From Bacteroidota bacterium (GTDB taxonomy: Bacteria > Bacteroidota > Bacteroidia > NS11-12g > UBA955), in contig JABMMZ010000069.1 of NCBI GenBank assembly GCA_013205405.1, positions 1 to 37,077 of the forward strand: a stretch of DNA of 37,077 nt. Direction: 5' to 3'. Below are positions 16,050 through 25,407 of the stretch, piece by piece. Every line of letters begins with the position of its first letter. Position 1 is the first letter of the stretch. A program made the position numbers and the translations under genes. The notes under the pieces are model-generated. The model was given only the letters and a program-made list of their open reading frames with translations, made no database searches and was not told the DNA's origin.

Positions 16050-17048
16050 ATGAGCAAAATAACTGCAGCTATTACCGCCATAGGAGGATGCGTTCCCGAT
16101 ACTAAATTAACCAATTTTGACCTAGAGAAATTGGTAGACACCAATGATGAATGGATAACTTCTAGAAGAGGTATTAAAGAAAGAAGAATATTAAAAGAAC
16201 CAGGCAAAGCAACCTCCGATATGGCTGCTGCTGCTGTAAATGAACTTTTGAAAAAAAGGGGTATTGGAGCAGATGAGATAGATTTATTAATAGTAGCTAC
16301 CATTACTGGAGATTTAGTGTTTCCATCTTGTGCTAATATAGTATGTGATAAAATAGGCGCTAAAAATGCTTGGAGTTATGATATTGCGGCCGCTTGTAGC
16401 GGCTTTTTATTTGCTCTCGATACTGGTTCTAAATTTATTGAATGTGGTAAATACAAAAAAGTAGTTGTTTGCGGCTTCGATAAGATGAGTGCAATCATAG
16501 ATTATACTGATAGAAATACTTGTATTATTTTTGGTGATGGTGGGGGAGCCGTTTTACTAGAACCTAATACAGAAGGATATGGCATCCTTGATTCAATATT
16601 AAAATCGGATGGCAGTGGAAGAGAATTCTTACACCAAAAAGCTGGTGGCTCATTAAAACCAGCCACACACGAGACGATTGATGCTAGAGAGCATTATGTA
16701 TATCAAGAAGGAAAGACTGTATTTAAATACGCCACTACTAATATGGCCGATGTTTCTACGCAAATAATGGAGAGAAACCATTTAACTTCGAATGATGTTA
16801 ATTATCTATTGGCACATCAAGCTAACAAGCGTATTATTGATTACACAGCCGAGAAAATGAATTTACCTACCGAGAAAGTTTTAATGAATATAGAGCGATA
16901 TGGTAATACTACTAGTGGCACACTGCCTTTATTGTTTTGGGATTTTGAAAAATTATTTAAAAAAGGAGATAATTTAATTTTAGCCACTTTTGGTGGAGGA
17001 TTTACTTGGGGTAGTATCTACATCAAATGGGCCTACGATAGCAATTAA
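16050..17048 (+). CDS. fabH: 3-oxoacyl-ACP synthase III (KAS III)
   Basis: 332 residues. FabH condenses acetyl-CoA with malonyl-ACP to start fatty-acid synthesis. The catalytic triad is visible: Cys116 in DIAAACSGFLFALDTG, His in LLAHQANKRIID, and Asn in ERYGNTTSGTLPLLF. The N-terminus has DTNDEWITSRRGIKERR, typical of FabH, and GDGGGAVLLEPN is also conserved. It lies between plsX and accB, so initiation of fatty-acid synthesis and malonyl-CoA supply are in one transcript. A branched-chain primer preference is possible in this phylum but cannot be read from the sequence. Confidence 0.95.
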   Translation: MSKITAAITAIGGCVPDTKLTNFDLEKLVDTNDEWITSRRGIKERRILKEPGKATSDMAAAAVNELLKKRGIGADEIDLLIVATITGDLVFPSCANIVCDKIGAKNAWSYDIAAACSGFLFALDTGSKFIECGKYKKVVVCGFDKMSAIIDYTDRNTCIIFGDGGGAVLLEPNTEGYGILDSILKSDGSGREFLHQKAGGSLKPATHETIDAREHYVYQEGKTVFKYATTNMADVSTQIMERNHLTSNDVNYLLAHQANKRIIDYTAEKMNLPTEKVLMNIERYGNTTSGTLPLLFWDFEKLFKKGDNLILATFGGGFTWGSIYIKWAYDSN

Positions 17049-17100
17049 GAATGAATAATTAATAGTTAAGAATTATAATAAAGAAAACAACACATATAAT

Positions 17101-17574
17101 ATGAATATTAAAGAAATAGAAAACTTGATCAAGTTTGTATCTGCTCAAAAAAATGTTGGAGAAGTAGAAATTGAACAAAAAGATTTTAAATTAGTTATTA
17201 GGAAGCCTACTGCTCCTATAGCTGCTACAACTCAATACATACAAGCAGCTGCTCCTACAGCCATAGCTGCTGTTGCTTCAGCTACCCCGGCAGCAGCCCC
17301 AGTTGCAGAAAAAGCGGCACCAGTTGCAGACAATTTAATAACCATTAAATCGCCAATGATTGGCACTTTCTATCGTTCACCTAGCTCTGATAAACCATCA
17401 TTTGTAAATGTTGGTGATGAAATAAAAGCAGGCAAACCTGTATGTATTATTGAGGCCATGAAACTATTTAATGAAATAGAAAGTGAAGTGAGTGGAAAAA
17501 TTGTAAAAGTATTGGTAGATAATGCTACACCTGTGGAATATGATCAACCCTTATTCCTTGTAGAACCTAACTAA
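17101..17574 (+). CDS. accB: Biotin carboxyl carrier protein of acetyl-CoA carboxylase
   Basis: 157 residues. An N-terminal region (1-40) is followed by an Ala/Pro-rich linker (about 41-77) and a C-terminal biotinyl domain. The biotin site is [14 protein letters not shown] with Lys121. The usual EAMKLMNE has Met replaced by Phe, a tolerated change next to the lysine. It works with AccC, encoded 82 bases downstream, and with a carboxyltransferase (AccAD) located elsewhere. Confidence 0.95.
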   Translation: MNIKEIENLIKFVSAQKNVGEVEIEQKDFKLVIRKPTAPIAATTQYIQAAAPTAIAAVASATPAAAPVAEKAAPVADNLITIKSPMIGTFYRSPSSDKPSFVNVGDEIKAGKPVCIIEAMKLFNEIESEVSGKIVKVLVDNATPVEYDQPLFLVEPN

Positions 17575-17656
17575 ACTTAAACTCATTTTAGTTGATTCTC
17601 GTATTTTTCAAATTAATTTGAAATTGGAGTTAGCTTAAAATTGAAACATTCAAACT

Positions 17657-18997
17657 ATGTTTAAAAAGATATTAATAGCGAATAGAGGCGAAATAGCCTT
17701 AAGAATAATACGTACCTGCAAAGAAATGGGTATTAAAACAGTGGCTGTTTATAGCACTGCAGATAAAGAAAGTTTACACGTTCGTTTTGCAGATGAGGCC
17801 GTTTGTATTGGACCTGCGCCAAGTGCTCAATCTTACTTAAAAATTCCAAATATTATAGCTGCTGCTGAAATTACAAATGCAGATGCTATTCATCCAGGTT
17901 ATGGATTTTTAAGCGAAAATGCTAATTTTAGCCAAATATGTAAGGACCACGGCATAAAATTTATAGGCGCAACTGCTGAACAAATTAATGGCATGGGCGA
18001 TAAAAGTAATGCTAAAGATAGCATGAAAAAAGCAGGAGTTCCTACCATTCCTGGTAGTGAGGGATTGCTAGCAACATTTGACGAAGGCATTAAATTAGCT
18101 CAAACAATTGGCTACCCAGTTATCATTAAAGCCACTGCTGGTGGCGGTGGTAGAGGAATGCGTATTATTTGGAAAGACGAGGAATTTGAAAAAGCATGGG
18201 ATAGTGCCAAAACAGAAGCTGCTGCAGCATTTGGCAATGATGGTATGTATATGGAGAAATACATTGAAGAACCAAGACATATTGAAATTCAAATAGCAGG
18301 TGATCAATATGGAAAAGTTTGCCATTTGAGTGAAAGAGATTGCAGTATTCAACGTAGACACCAAAAACTAATAGAAGAAAGCCCTTCCCCATTTATGACT
18401 CCAGAATTAAGAAAACAAATGGGCGAAGCTGCTAAAAAAGCTGCTCAATATATTAATTATGAAGGTGTTGGAACGGTAGAGTTCTTAGTAGACAAACACC
18501 GTAATTTCTATTTCATGGAAATGAATACCCGTATACAGGTTGAACATCCTGTAACAGAAGAAGTCATCAATTATGATCTTGTAAAGGAACAAATAATGAT
18601 AGCTGCTGGCCAACCCATAAGTGGTAAAGATTACGAACCTATGAAACATGCCATTGAATGCAGAATAAACGCTGAAGATCCAGCACATAATTTCCGTCCT
18701 AGTCCGGGAAGAATTACTAATTTTCATATTCCCGGTGGCCACGGCATTCGTGTAGACACACATGCTTATGCTGGTTATTTAATTCCTTCTAATTATGACA
18801 GCATGATAGCTAAACTAATAGTAAGTGCACAAACACGCGAAGAATGTATTGTAAAAATGGAACGTGCTTTAGATGAATTTGTTATTGAAGGTGTTTTCAC
18901 CTCTATTCCTCTTCAACGCCAAATTATGAGTAACAAAAACTTTAGAGATGGCAATTTTACAACTGCATTTATGAACGATTTTGAATTTAAACCATAA
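17657..18997 (+). CDS. accC: Biotin carboxylase subunit of acetyl-CoA carboxylase
   Basis: 446 residues, full length. It carboxylates biotin on AccB using ATP and bicarbonate. Motifs are [20 protein letters not shown] at the start, [13 protein letters not shown], the ATP-grasp glycine loop [46 protein letters not shown], and ECRINAEDP. It is the last gene of the operon that starts at 14313. No plus-strand terminator is evident: the hairpin after it lacks a T-tract in this direction. Confidence 0.95.
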   Translation: MFKKILIANRGEIALRIIRTCKEMGIKTVAVYSTADKESLHVRFADEAVCIGPAPSAQSYLKIPNIIAAAEITNADAIHPGYGFLSENANFSQICKDHGIKFIGATAEQINGMGDKSNAKDSMKKAGVPTIPGSEGLLATFDEGIKLAQTIGYPVIIKATAGGGGRGMRIIWKDEEFEKAWDSAKTEAAAAFGNDGMYMEKYIEEPRHIEIQIAGDQYGKVCHLSERDCSIQRRHQKLIEESPSPFMTPELRKQMGEAAKKAAQYINYEGVGTVEFLVDKHRNFYFMEMNTRIQVEHPVTEEVINYDLVKEQIMIAAGQPISGKDYEPMKHAIECRINAEDPAHNFRPSPGRITNFHIPGGHGIRVDTHAYAGYLIPSNYDSMIAKLIVSAQTREECIVKMERALDEFVIEGVFTSIPLQRQIMSNKNFRDGNFTTAFMNDFEFKP

Positions 18998-19009
18998 GTA
19001 ATTTTATTT

Positions 19010-19042
19010 AAAAAAAAGCCTTGTAAATATAATTTGCAAGGC
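19010..19042 (-). terminator. Terminator for the short pentapeptide-type gene
   Basis: The 11-bp stem has one G-T pair (arms 19018-19028 and 19032-19042) and a 3-base loop. Read on the minus strand it is followed by eight Ts (plus-strand A-run 19010-19017). On the plus strand it is followed by CTTGTTATG, so it serves accC poorly. Confidence 0.65.
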
Positions 19043-19076
19043 CTTGTTATGCAATTTTAAATTAATGAGATGTTTT

Positions 19077-19259
19077 TTAGTTTGACTTTGCAATATTACA
19101 AACAATAAATTCACAATCGGCAAAACTAATATTAATTAAATCGGTATTTTTAAAATTACAATTTATAAAAATGCAATGTTCATATTCTACTTTTGGCAAA
19201 GATATTTCAGTATAATTTTGTTTCTCATAAGTTTGTTTTTTAAAATATAAAGCCTGCAT
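19077..19259 (-). CDS. Short pentapeptide-repeat protein (probably truncated)
   Basis: 60 residues. Residues about 26-56 (CIFINCNFKNTDLINISFADCEF) show the five-residue periodicity of pentapeptide repeats, with C/N, F/L at the centre of each turn. Bacteroidota homologues that I know of start in the same way and run to about 190 residues. This one stops at CNIAKSN, and a terminator sits about 35 bases further on. It may be a remnant or a genuinely short version. It lies divergent from the DUF4139 gene. Function unknown. Confidence 0.45.
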   Translation of the reverse strand: MQALYFKKQTYEKQNYTEISLPKVEYEHCIFINCNFKNTDLINISFADCEFIVCNIAKSN

Positions 19260-19346
19260 TTAGTTTATAAAACTAATATTATTTTTCATTTGGCCATTTC
19301 CCTTTTTGCTACAAATGGTATAAAGCTAAAAATAATTTATACCAAT

Positions 19347-21032
19347 ATGAAATTTACAACCGTATTCGCCCTTTGTTTTAGTAGCATTATTAGTTTTGCT
19401 CAAAACACAAAAACAATTAAACCTAAACCAAATAAAGCAACCGTTTACTTAAGTGGTGCCGAAATAGCTTATTTAGAAAGCTTAACACTGCCAACAGGAA
19501 CTTCTGAGATTACTGTTGAGGGTGTATCTCCCTATTTAGATGAAACTAGTATTTCGGCTTATTTTAAAGGTGGGTTAGTTATAGACACTAAAAAAACATT
19601 GTACTATCCTGAACAGCCTAAAAAGAATAATAATATCCAAAAATATATCATTTTTATTGAGCGTATTACTGATTCATTAGAAGAAACAGGATACCTAATG
19701 AAAGACTGTAACAACAAGCTATCTGCTTTTGCCAGGGAAGAATCTTTGCTGCTCAACAATCGCTTAATAAAAGGCGAATTTGCCAAAGACTCATTAGGAT
19801 TATTAAAAGCTTCATTAGACTTGTTAAGAGCTAGACTAACAAATATAGATGAACAAGAACTTATATTAGAAAGAAAAGTAAATAAACTTTATAAAATTCA
19901 AACAGCCTTAAATCAACGTAAAACGTATTTTGAACTTTTGCAAAATGATAATTCTGATAATAATAGTATAAGTTTTAATCCTATTCATCAAATTATAGTT
20001 ACTATAGAAACCACACAAGCGGTAACAGGCAATTTATCTTTAAAATACTATGTTGGCAGTGCTGGCTGGATGCCCCAATATGATATTCAAGCTGTATCTG
20101 GAAAAGATAAAATTCAATTGGTTTATAGAGCGCAAGTATATCAAAATACAGGCCTAGATTGGAAAGATGTAGCCCTTACTTTATCTACAAGTAATCCTAC
20201 ATTGAGCAATACAAAACCTATTTTAAGTGAATGGAATTTATTTTTTGGTTACCCTAATAGCTATGTAAATGATATGTATAAAAATGCACCAGTTACTAAT
20301 TATAATAATTTGGGTAGGGCGCAAATGAATAAAAAGAGTTTAAAATTGGAAGATGCGGCAAAAGATGATGCCGAATTAAATGAAATACCAACTGTACCTT
20401 TATTTACTGTTAATGACAATTTTTTAAGAACAGAATATGAAATAAAAACAAAGTACTCTATTGCTTCAGATAATAAAGCCCATAATGTCATAATTAATAA
20501 TCTAGAAATTCCCGTTTCTTTGGCCTATTTAGCAGTTCCAAAATTAGATAAAGATGCTTTCTTGATGGGTAAAATAGTAGATTGGGAAGATTTAAACTTA
20601 ATTCCTGCAGCGGCTAAAATATACTTTGACGAATCGTATATAGGCACAACTACAATAGACCCCGTATCTACAAAAGATACGCTTTATATTAACCTTGGCA
20701 GAGATAAATCTATTATAGTAAAAAGACAAAACATAAAAGAAAAATGCAAAGAACAAACCTTGGGCGAATATAAAACAATAACTAAAACCATAGAAATAAC
20801 GGTTAGAAATACCAAAGGAATAGAGTTAGATTTTGAAATAGAAGATCAAATACCAATTACCACAGACCCCAATATTAAAATAACGCTAATAGACAGCGAT
20901 AATGCTACATATAACCCTGTAACTGGAAAACTAACTTGGCCTAAAAACATAAAACCAAAAGACACCAAAAAAGTAAGATTTACTTTTGAAGTTAAATATC
21001 CTAAAGATAAATTTATAAGCGGTCTATTATAA
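19347..21032 (+). CDS. DUF4139 domain (MuiA-like) exported protein
   Basis: 561 residues from the ATG at 19347, which gives the signal peptide MKFTTVFALCFSSIISFA with cleavage before QNTK. An in-frame start at 19290 adds 19 residues without a signal-like character. The N-terminal domain has KATVYLSGAEIAYLESLTLPTGTSEITVEG, the DUF4140/DUF4139 opening. A coiled coil lies at about 110-190. The C-terminal DUF4139 region includes YYVGSAGWMPQYDIQA, RAQVYQNTGLDWKDVALTLSTSNP and ITVRNTKG. The family includes the mucoidy inhibitor A homologues; the biochemical role is unknown. It is a single-gene transcript with a strong terminator. Confidence 0.8.
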   Translation: MKFTTVFALCFSSIISFAQNTKTIKPKPNKATVYLSGAEIAYLESLTLPTGTSEITVEGVSPYLDETSISAYFKGGLVIDTKKTLYYPEQPKKNNNIQKYIIFIERITDSLEETGYLMKDCNNKLSAFAREESLLLNNRLIKGEFAKDSLGLLKASLDLLRARLTNIDEQELILERKVNKLYKIQTALNQRKTYFELLQNDNSDNNSISFNPIHQIIVTIETTQAVTGNLSLKYYVGSAGWMPQYDIQAVSGKDKIQLVYRAQVYQNTGLDWKDVALTLSTSNPTLSNTKPILSEWNLFFGYPNSYVNDMYKNAPVTNYNNLGRAQMNKKSLKLEDAAKDDAELNEIPTVPLFTVNDNFLRTEYEIKTKYSIASDNKAHNVIINNLEIPVSLAYLAVPKLDKDAFLMGKIVDWEDLNLIPAAAKIYFDESYIGTTTIDPVSTKDTLYINLGRDKSIIVKRQNIKEKCKEQTLGEYKTITKTIEITVRNTKGIELDFEIEDQIPITTDPNIKITLIDSDNATYNPVTGKLTWPKNIKPKDTKKVRFTFEVKYPKDKFISGLL

Positions 21033-21044
21033 GAAAATTGAAAT

Positions 21045-21087
21045 AAAAAACGTCTTGAATTAACAATCATTCAAGACGTTTTTTTGT
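21045..21087. terminator. Bidirectional terminator after the DUF4139 gene
   Basis: A perfect 16-bp inverted repeat (21045-21060 / 21069-21084; core ACGTCTTGAAT) with an 8-base loop. It has A-rich left and T-rich right flanks, so it can act on both strands. It mainly ends the plus-strand gene, which stops at 21032. Confidence 0.8.
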
Positions 21088-21185
21088 TTTTTTATTTAAA
21101 ATAATCGTACTCCAAATTGATAGCCTATCCATGTTCAGAAAATTACACCAAAGATTGCTATATTTTAAAATACCCCTATGTTCTC

Positions 21186-22793
21186 TTAAAAACTTTTTGA
21201 TTGAATATTAATTAAATAGACATTTGAAGAAACGCTAAAGACACTTTCTGCATTTATTTCTATCATCTGTGGCTTTTGGGTTATTGTTAATGCTTGAATT
21301 TTATTATCAATAGAAACTTTAATACGCAACGCGAAGCCCTTAACTGCATTTTTAAAATAATAACTTACTTGCTTTTTGCCTTTTACAATTTTTGTTTTGT
21401 ATACCAATACTGGAATTTTAGTAGTATTTAAATATTGATAAAAAACAGGCGTCCAATCGTACTTCGTTTGTTGGTTAAAAAATAAAACAACTTCAGAATA
21501 AGAAATAGTTTGATGGTAATACGTTTTACTAAAATTTTTAATTGTAGCAAACCATAACGAATCATTATTTAAAACTGTGCGCATGGTGTGCAACATCCAT
21601 GTGCCTTTGTAATACATATCAGCATCCTCTTGTCCATGATAAAACACTCCTCGTGGCCCTTGAATAATACTTTTATTTTGAATCTTGGGCCGTTGTGAAA
21701 TTAAATACTCAACTGCTTTATCCTTACCATTGTAGTACTCCACATAAAGCGACTCACTATAGGTTGTAAAACTTTCATGAATCCACATATCCGCTGGGTC
21801 GAAAGCCGTAATACTATTACCAAACCACTCATGGCCACTTTCGTGAACAATGATAAAATCAAAACCAAAATTATTGTTCTTGTAATTATTTCCATAAGCT
21901 ATGCAACTTTGATGCTCCATGCCCCAAAAGGGTGTTTCTACTAATTTATAACCATCGTTGGCAAAAGGGTATTTGCCAAAAAAATGTTCAAATGCCAAAA
22001 GCATATATTTTACCTGTTTAAAATGCTCTTTAGCTTTATCTTTATTATAAGCCAATACGTAATAGTTCAAAGGCATTTTAGATTTATCTTGAACAAATTC
22101 ATAACTATCTTGTATTAACTCATATTTGCCAACATTGATGCTAATATCATAATTATTAATGGTATTTAATACTTGCCAATGAAATGTTTTATAGCCTTTA
22201 TCTGCATTTGTAACACCAATTAATTTACCATTGGAAACACCTGTTAAATTTTCGGGCACTGTAAGGTGCATGGTCATACTATCAGATTCGTCTGTCCAAT
22301 GATCTTTACAAGGCAACCAAATACTAGCACCAATACTTTCACACGCTAAGCCTACCCAATCGTTTTGTAAACTATCTTTAGACCATACAAAGCCCCCTTG
22401 CCATGGCGGCAACTTGGCTATTTGTGGATTGCCTTTGAAATATATTTTTAATTTATCTATTGAACTACTTTTTAGCATTTCATTAAACTTAATGATGATG
22501 GCATTATTATCTCGTTTAAATTCAATCTTTTTGTTTTTGTACAAAATACTATCCACCACCATCGTTTCTGCAAAATCTAATTGCAATATATTAAAATCAA
22601 AAACTGTCTTAAATGTAATGGTATTATTTCCGCTTATCATACGTTTATCGGGCTCCACTTTTACAGTAATATTGTAATGCAAAACATCAATGCACGAGCG
22701 CTTGGCATTCAGCTTTCCTAATTGCTTATTTTCTGGCTGACTAGCATTGGAAAACAATGGAAATAAAAACAATATCAAAAATCCTTTTTTCAT
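21186..22793 (-). CDS. M1 family aminopeptidase-like metallopeptidase
   Basis: 535 residues. The signal peptide is about 1-17 (GFLILFLFPLFSNAS). It has an N-terminal beta-domain, then the thermolysin-like domain with the exopeptidase motif variant GMEHQS (about 291-296, GxMEN position), the zinc motif HESGHEWFGN (His317, His321) and the distal Glu in WIHESFTTYSE (about 340). It is shorter than the roughly 850-residue PepN type and lacks the ARM-repeat C-terminal domain, like other exported Bacteroidota M1 proteins. A periplasmic or outer-membrane location is inferred. Divergent from the lipoprotein gene. Confidence 0.85.
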   Translation of the reverse strand: MKKGFLILFLFPLFSNASQPENKQLGKLNAKRSCIDVLHYNITVKVEPDKRMISGNNTITFKTVFDFNILQLDFAETMVVDSILYKNKKIEFKRDNNAIIIKFNEMLKSSSIDKLKIYFKGNPQIAKLPPWQGGFVWSKDSLQNDWVGLACESIGASIWLPCKDHWTDESDSMTMHLTVPENLTGVSNGKLIGVTNADKGYKTFHWQVLNTINNYDISINVGKYELIQDSYEFVQDKSKMPLNYYVLAYNKDKAKEHFKQVKYMLLAFEHFFGKYPFANDGYKLVETPFWGMEHQSCIAYGNNYKNNNFGFDFIIVHESGHEWFGNSITAFDPADMWIHESFTTYSESLYVEYYNGKDKAVEYLISQRPKIQNKSIIQGPRGVFYHGQEDADMYYKGTWMLHTMRTVLNNDSLWFATIKNFSKTYYHQTISYSEVVLFFNQQTKYDWTPVFYQYLNTTKIPVLVYKTKIVKGKKQVSYYFKNAVKGFALRIKVSIDNKIQALTITQKPQMIEINAESVFSVSSNVYLINIQSKSF

Positions 22794-22805
22794 TATTTAA
22801 AAATT

Positions 22806-22813
22806 CAAAAATA
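22806..22813 (-). promoter_or_regulatory. -7 box TATTTTTG of the M1 peptidase gene
   Basis: A perfect TAnnTTTG match on the minus strand, 12 bases before the ATG (22791-22793). It lies back-to-back with the promoter of the lipoprotein gene. Confidence 0.4.
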
Positions 22814-22820
22814 ACCATAC

Positions 22821-22851
22821 TTTGCTTACTTCTGAAATAATTCTATATTTG
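22821..22851 (+). promoter_or_regulatory. Predicted promoter of the lipoprotein gene
   Basis: A TTTG -33 element (22821-22824) and a TATATTTG -7 box (22844-22851) have a 19-base spacer, an exact fit to the Bacteroidota consensus. The ATG at 22870 is 18 bases further, which supports choosing it over the in-frame start at 22822, since that one lies inside the promoter. Confidence 0.6.
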
Positions 22852-22869
22852 CATTCTAATCATTTTAAA

Positions 22870-23493
22870 ATGTTACACAAAATCAACCAATCAAACCTCA
22901 TATTACTCACATTCACATTACTGATAATTCAAGTAGGAGCTTGTAAAAAAAAGACTACAGATGAACCAAACCCAACACCAATTGAAAGTGAGGGTAAATT
23001 TTTGCCTACCACGCTTGCTTCTTCATGGGTATATGACACTGGTATTGTAAAAACCAATGTAACCATTACCAATAATTATAAATCTGTATTTAGCAAACAA
23101 TACAATGAATATACTTCCTTATACAATGGCACCACCACCAAAGCCTATTATGCCTACAGTAAAAAAGAATATACGGTATTATATAGCCAATCTGGGTATG
23201 CCGACCAAGAGATTACTTACCTAAAAGAGAATCCAACTGTAGGGCAAAAATGGAGCGATACGGTAACTGTAGCCACCACGCCTAGCATCAACAATTATGA
23301 AGTTATTGCCACCAATACAACCGTAAATACAGGCACTCTAAATTTTACTGATGTGGTTCAAGTAAGACTTACTATTGGCGCTACTTATACTGTAGATGCT
23401 TATTATGTTAAAAATGTTGGTTTAGTAAAATATACTACAAATAGCAATGGTACTATTACTACTTCTGTTTTAAAAAGTTATTTGATAAAGTAA
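22870..23493 (+). CDS. Lipoprotein of unknown function
   Basis: 207 residues from the ATG at 22870. A lipoprotein signal peptide ends in IIQVGACKKK, with the lipobox cysteine followed by three lysines. The mature part is rich in Thr, Asn and Tyr and looks all-beta (SSWVYDTGIVKTNVTIT, then QKWSDTV and YEVIATNTTVNTG). No family recognised. The segments FLPTTLASSWVYDTG and VGLVKYTT resemble the repeats in other Bacteroidota surface lipoproteins of 200-250 residues. It has its own strong promoter. Confidence 0.65.
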   Translation: MLHKINQSNLILLTFTLLIIQVGACKKKTTDEPNPTPIESEGKFLPTTLASSWVYDTGIVKTNVTITNNYKSVFSKQYNEYTSLYNGTTTKAYYAYSKKEYTVLYSQSGYADQEITYLKENPTVGQKWSDTVTVATTPSINNYEVIATNTTVNTGTLNFTDVVQVRLTIGATYTVDAYYVKNVGLVKYTTNSNGTITTSVLKSYLIK

Positions 23494-23583
23494 TCTAAAC
23501 TTCTAAATCAATTACTTTTTATACTTAATAGTTAACACAAGTAATATGAAAATTTTAAGTAAGTTTATTTGATTCTGATTTAA

Positions 23584-23591
23584 TATATTTG
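23584..23591 (+). promoter_or_regulatory. -7 box TATATTTG before the unknown exported protein
   Basis: A perfect TAnnTTTG match, 13 bases before the ATG at 23605. The nearest TTTG upstream (23568-23571) is only 12 bases away, so the -33 element is unclear. Confidence 0.4.
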
Positions 23592-23604
23592 CCAAAAAAC
23601 TAAA

Positions 23605-25269
23605 ATGAAACTTTTAAACTTACTAATCCTTATTTCCATTATCTGTGGAGATATTTCCTCCTCAAAAGCAGTGAATAAGAGCATTCAAGTGAAAAAGCCA
23701 AAAGACAACGGACTTTCTATACAAATAGAAAATATTCGTAAAAGAGAATTAGGAAATTTTGGAAATATTATAGAAAACGAGGTAGTAGTAGGTTATTATA
23801 TGTTTAAAAAAAATGAAAATATTGGAGGTGGCAAAGCAACGTTTCAAATTGAAATTTTTGACGAGAATTTAAAAAGTAAAAAAACTTTCAAACTAGAAAA
23901 AGCTAAAAAAGCATTATTGGTTGAAATGTGTTATAATGGACAGGCTTTCTTAATTATAATGACCAATAAAAAAGGAATAGATTTAATTACCTATGACAAA
24001 GAAGGAAAAAAATTAGGTGAAAAAAATATTATTAAAGAAAGCCTCAGAATGCCTTCTTCATTGCAATCTGAGCAATCTGGAATTAGCACCACTATTTATC
24101 CAATAGGTGAAAATGGTTTTTACAGACAAAGTTTTGTAAAAAATAAAAAATTAGGTTTTACTGTAGAGGCTTTTTCTAATACTTTAAAACCTTATTGGAA
24201 GTATAATTCAGTTGACACTTCTAAAGAAATTGAAGCTGTAGATATACTTTATGCATCGAAGAATTATTTAGCACTTTTACATACGCACAAAAAGACCTTA
24301 TATACAAAGGAAATAAACAATGACTTCTTATTTCTAGATGGCTCAAATGGTAAAAAAATGTTCTCATTACCGATGAAAGAGATTTCAAATCTAAGTGTTC
24401 AAGGATGCTATGTAAACGAAGAAAAAAAAGAAGTAATATTAAATGGAGAATATTTTGCCAAAGGGGATAAAATATATTACTCTAAAAGTGAAGGATTATA
24501 TTTAATGAAACTTAACCTTAACGGGGAAGAATTGAAAATGGAAAAACTAAATTGGAAAAAGGATTTAGTTAGCCTAACCACCACTGATGTTGAAAAAGGT
24601 AAATCGAAAGAAAATATGCGCTTTTATATTCATAAAGTGTTTAATGATAGCTTGGGTAATACTTATATTATTGCAGAACAATATAAATATATCATTTCTG
24701 CTCTTGGAGTAGTCAGTAAACTGACCAGCATAGGCGATAGAAATTTGATCGATTTAAGACAAAATAAAAATCCGAGTGAGTTTTCCATAAAAATTTATAA
24801 TATTGTATGCTTAGTTCTCGATAAAGATTTTATAGTAAAAGAAGAAGTTGTTATTAAAAAGAAGTTCTCAGAATTTCATATTCCTGAATATGCAAGAAAT
24901 TACTCACCTACCGAGCTTGCTCACTATATCAAAGTTAACAATAACTTCGACTACCAATTTACGACCATAAATAAATCAAAAACAGAGTTTACAGCTTTTT
25001 ATATTGATTTAAATAGAATAGGAGAGGATAATGTTATAGGTACTATTTCATTATCTGGAGGGGTAGTTGAAAATAAAAGAACACCATTTACATTTAATAC
25101 CGAATTCAGTACTGCCAATTTTTTTTATTTAAATGAAAGAACACCATTTACATTTAATACCGAACTCAGTAACGTTATTTTAAAATCTGCTAAACAAGGC
25201 TATATTCTTATTGGTGAATTTTGGCCTATAAAGAAACAACTTAATTTAAGACTCGAAGCTATAAACTAA
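23605..25269 (+). CDS. Exported protein of unknown function with a 20-residue internal duplication
   Basis: 554 residues. The signal peptide is about 1-22 (LLNLLILISIICGDISSSKA). The body is Lys/Asn-rich with many beta-like stretches, such as YWKYNSVDTSKEIEAVDILYA, and could be a propeller-type fold, but no family is recognised. Near the C-terminus ERTPFTFNTE occurs twice, exactly 20 residues apart, because the DNA carries a 60-bp direct repeat (25077-25176). No T9SS sorting domain, lipobox or membrane segment is visible. Genes on both sides are unrelated and it is followed by its own terminator. Confidence 0.65.
   Translation: MKLLNLLILISIICGDISSSKAVNKSIQVKKPKDNGLSIQIENIRKRELGNFGNIIENEVVVGYYMFKKNENIGGGKATFQIEIFDENLKSKKTFKLEKAKKALLVEMCYNGQAFLIIMTNKKGIDLITYDKEGKKLGEKNIIKESLRMPSSLQSEQSGISTTIYPIGENGFYRQSFVKNKKLGFTVEAFSNTLKPYWKYNSVDTSKEIEAVDILYASKNYLALLHTHKKTLYTKEINNDFLFLDGSNGKKMFSLPMKEISNLSVQGCYVNEEKKEVILNGEYFAKGDKIYYSKSEGLYLMKLNLNGEELKMEKLNWKKDLVSLTTTDVEKGKSKENMRFYIHKVFNDSLGNTYIIAEQYKYIISALGVVSKLTSIGDRNLIDLRQNKNPSEFSIKIYNIVCLVLDKDFIVKEEVVIKKKFSEFHIPEYARNYSPTELAHYIKVNNNFDYQFTTINKSKTEFTAFYIDLNRIGEDNVIGTISLSGGVVENKRTPFTFNTEFSTANFFYLNERTPFTFNTELSNVILKSAKQGYILIGEFWPIKKQLNLRLEAIN
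25077..25176 (+). repeat. 60-bp-period direct repeat inside the unknown exported protein gene
   Basis: A block of about 37 bases starting at 25077 recurs at 25137, exactly 60 bases later, with only one or two differences. The rest of each 60-bp unit has diverged. It is in frame and adds 20 residues. Confidence 0.85.
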
Positions 25270-25303
25270 TAGATTAAATTTATTTTAAATTATAACCCAA
25301 AAT

Positions 25304-25341
25304 AAAAGGCTAACTTTATAAAGTTAGCCTTTTATTTTTCT
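25304..25341 (+). terminator. Rho-independent terminator
   Basis: The inverted repeat (25304-25317 and 25320-25333, core AAAAGGCTAACTTT) is followed by ATTTTTC. It ends the plus-strand gene that stops at 25269. The A-rich left flank could also give weak activity on the minus strand. Confidence 0.75.
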
Positions 25342-25358
25342 TATTAAAGTATGAATAC

Positions 25359-25387
25359 TTGGAATAGTAAAAAACGTTTTATATTTG
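25359..25387 (+). promoter_or_regulatory. Predicted promoter of the BASS transporter gene
   Basis: A TTG (25359-25361) and a TATATTTG -7 box (25380-25387) are separated by 18 bases, next to the terminator of the previous gene. The ATG at 25408 is 20 bases after the -7 box. Confidence 0.5.
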
Positions 25388-25407
25388 TTTCAAAATAAAA
25401 AACAAAT

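Noticed and set aside
19018-19042. Terminator for the accC operon on the plus strand
   Set aside because: The hairpin is followed by CTTGTTATG rather than Ts in that direction; the T-tract is on the minus-strand side.
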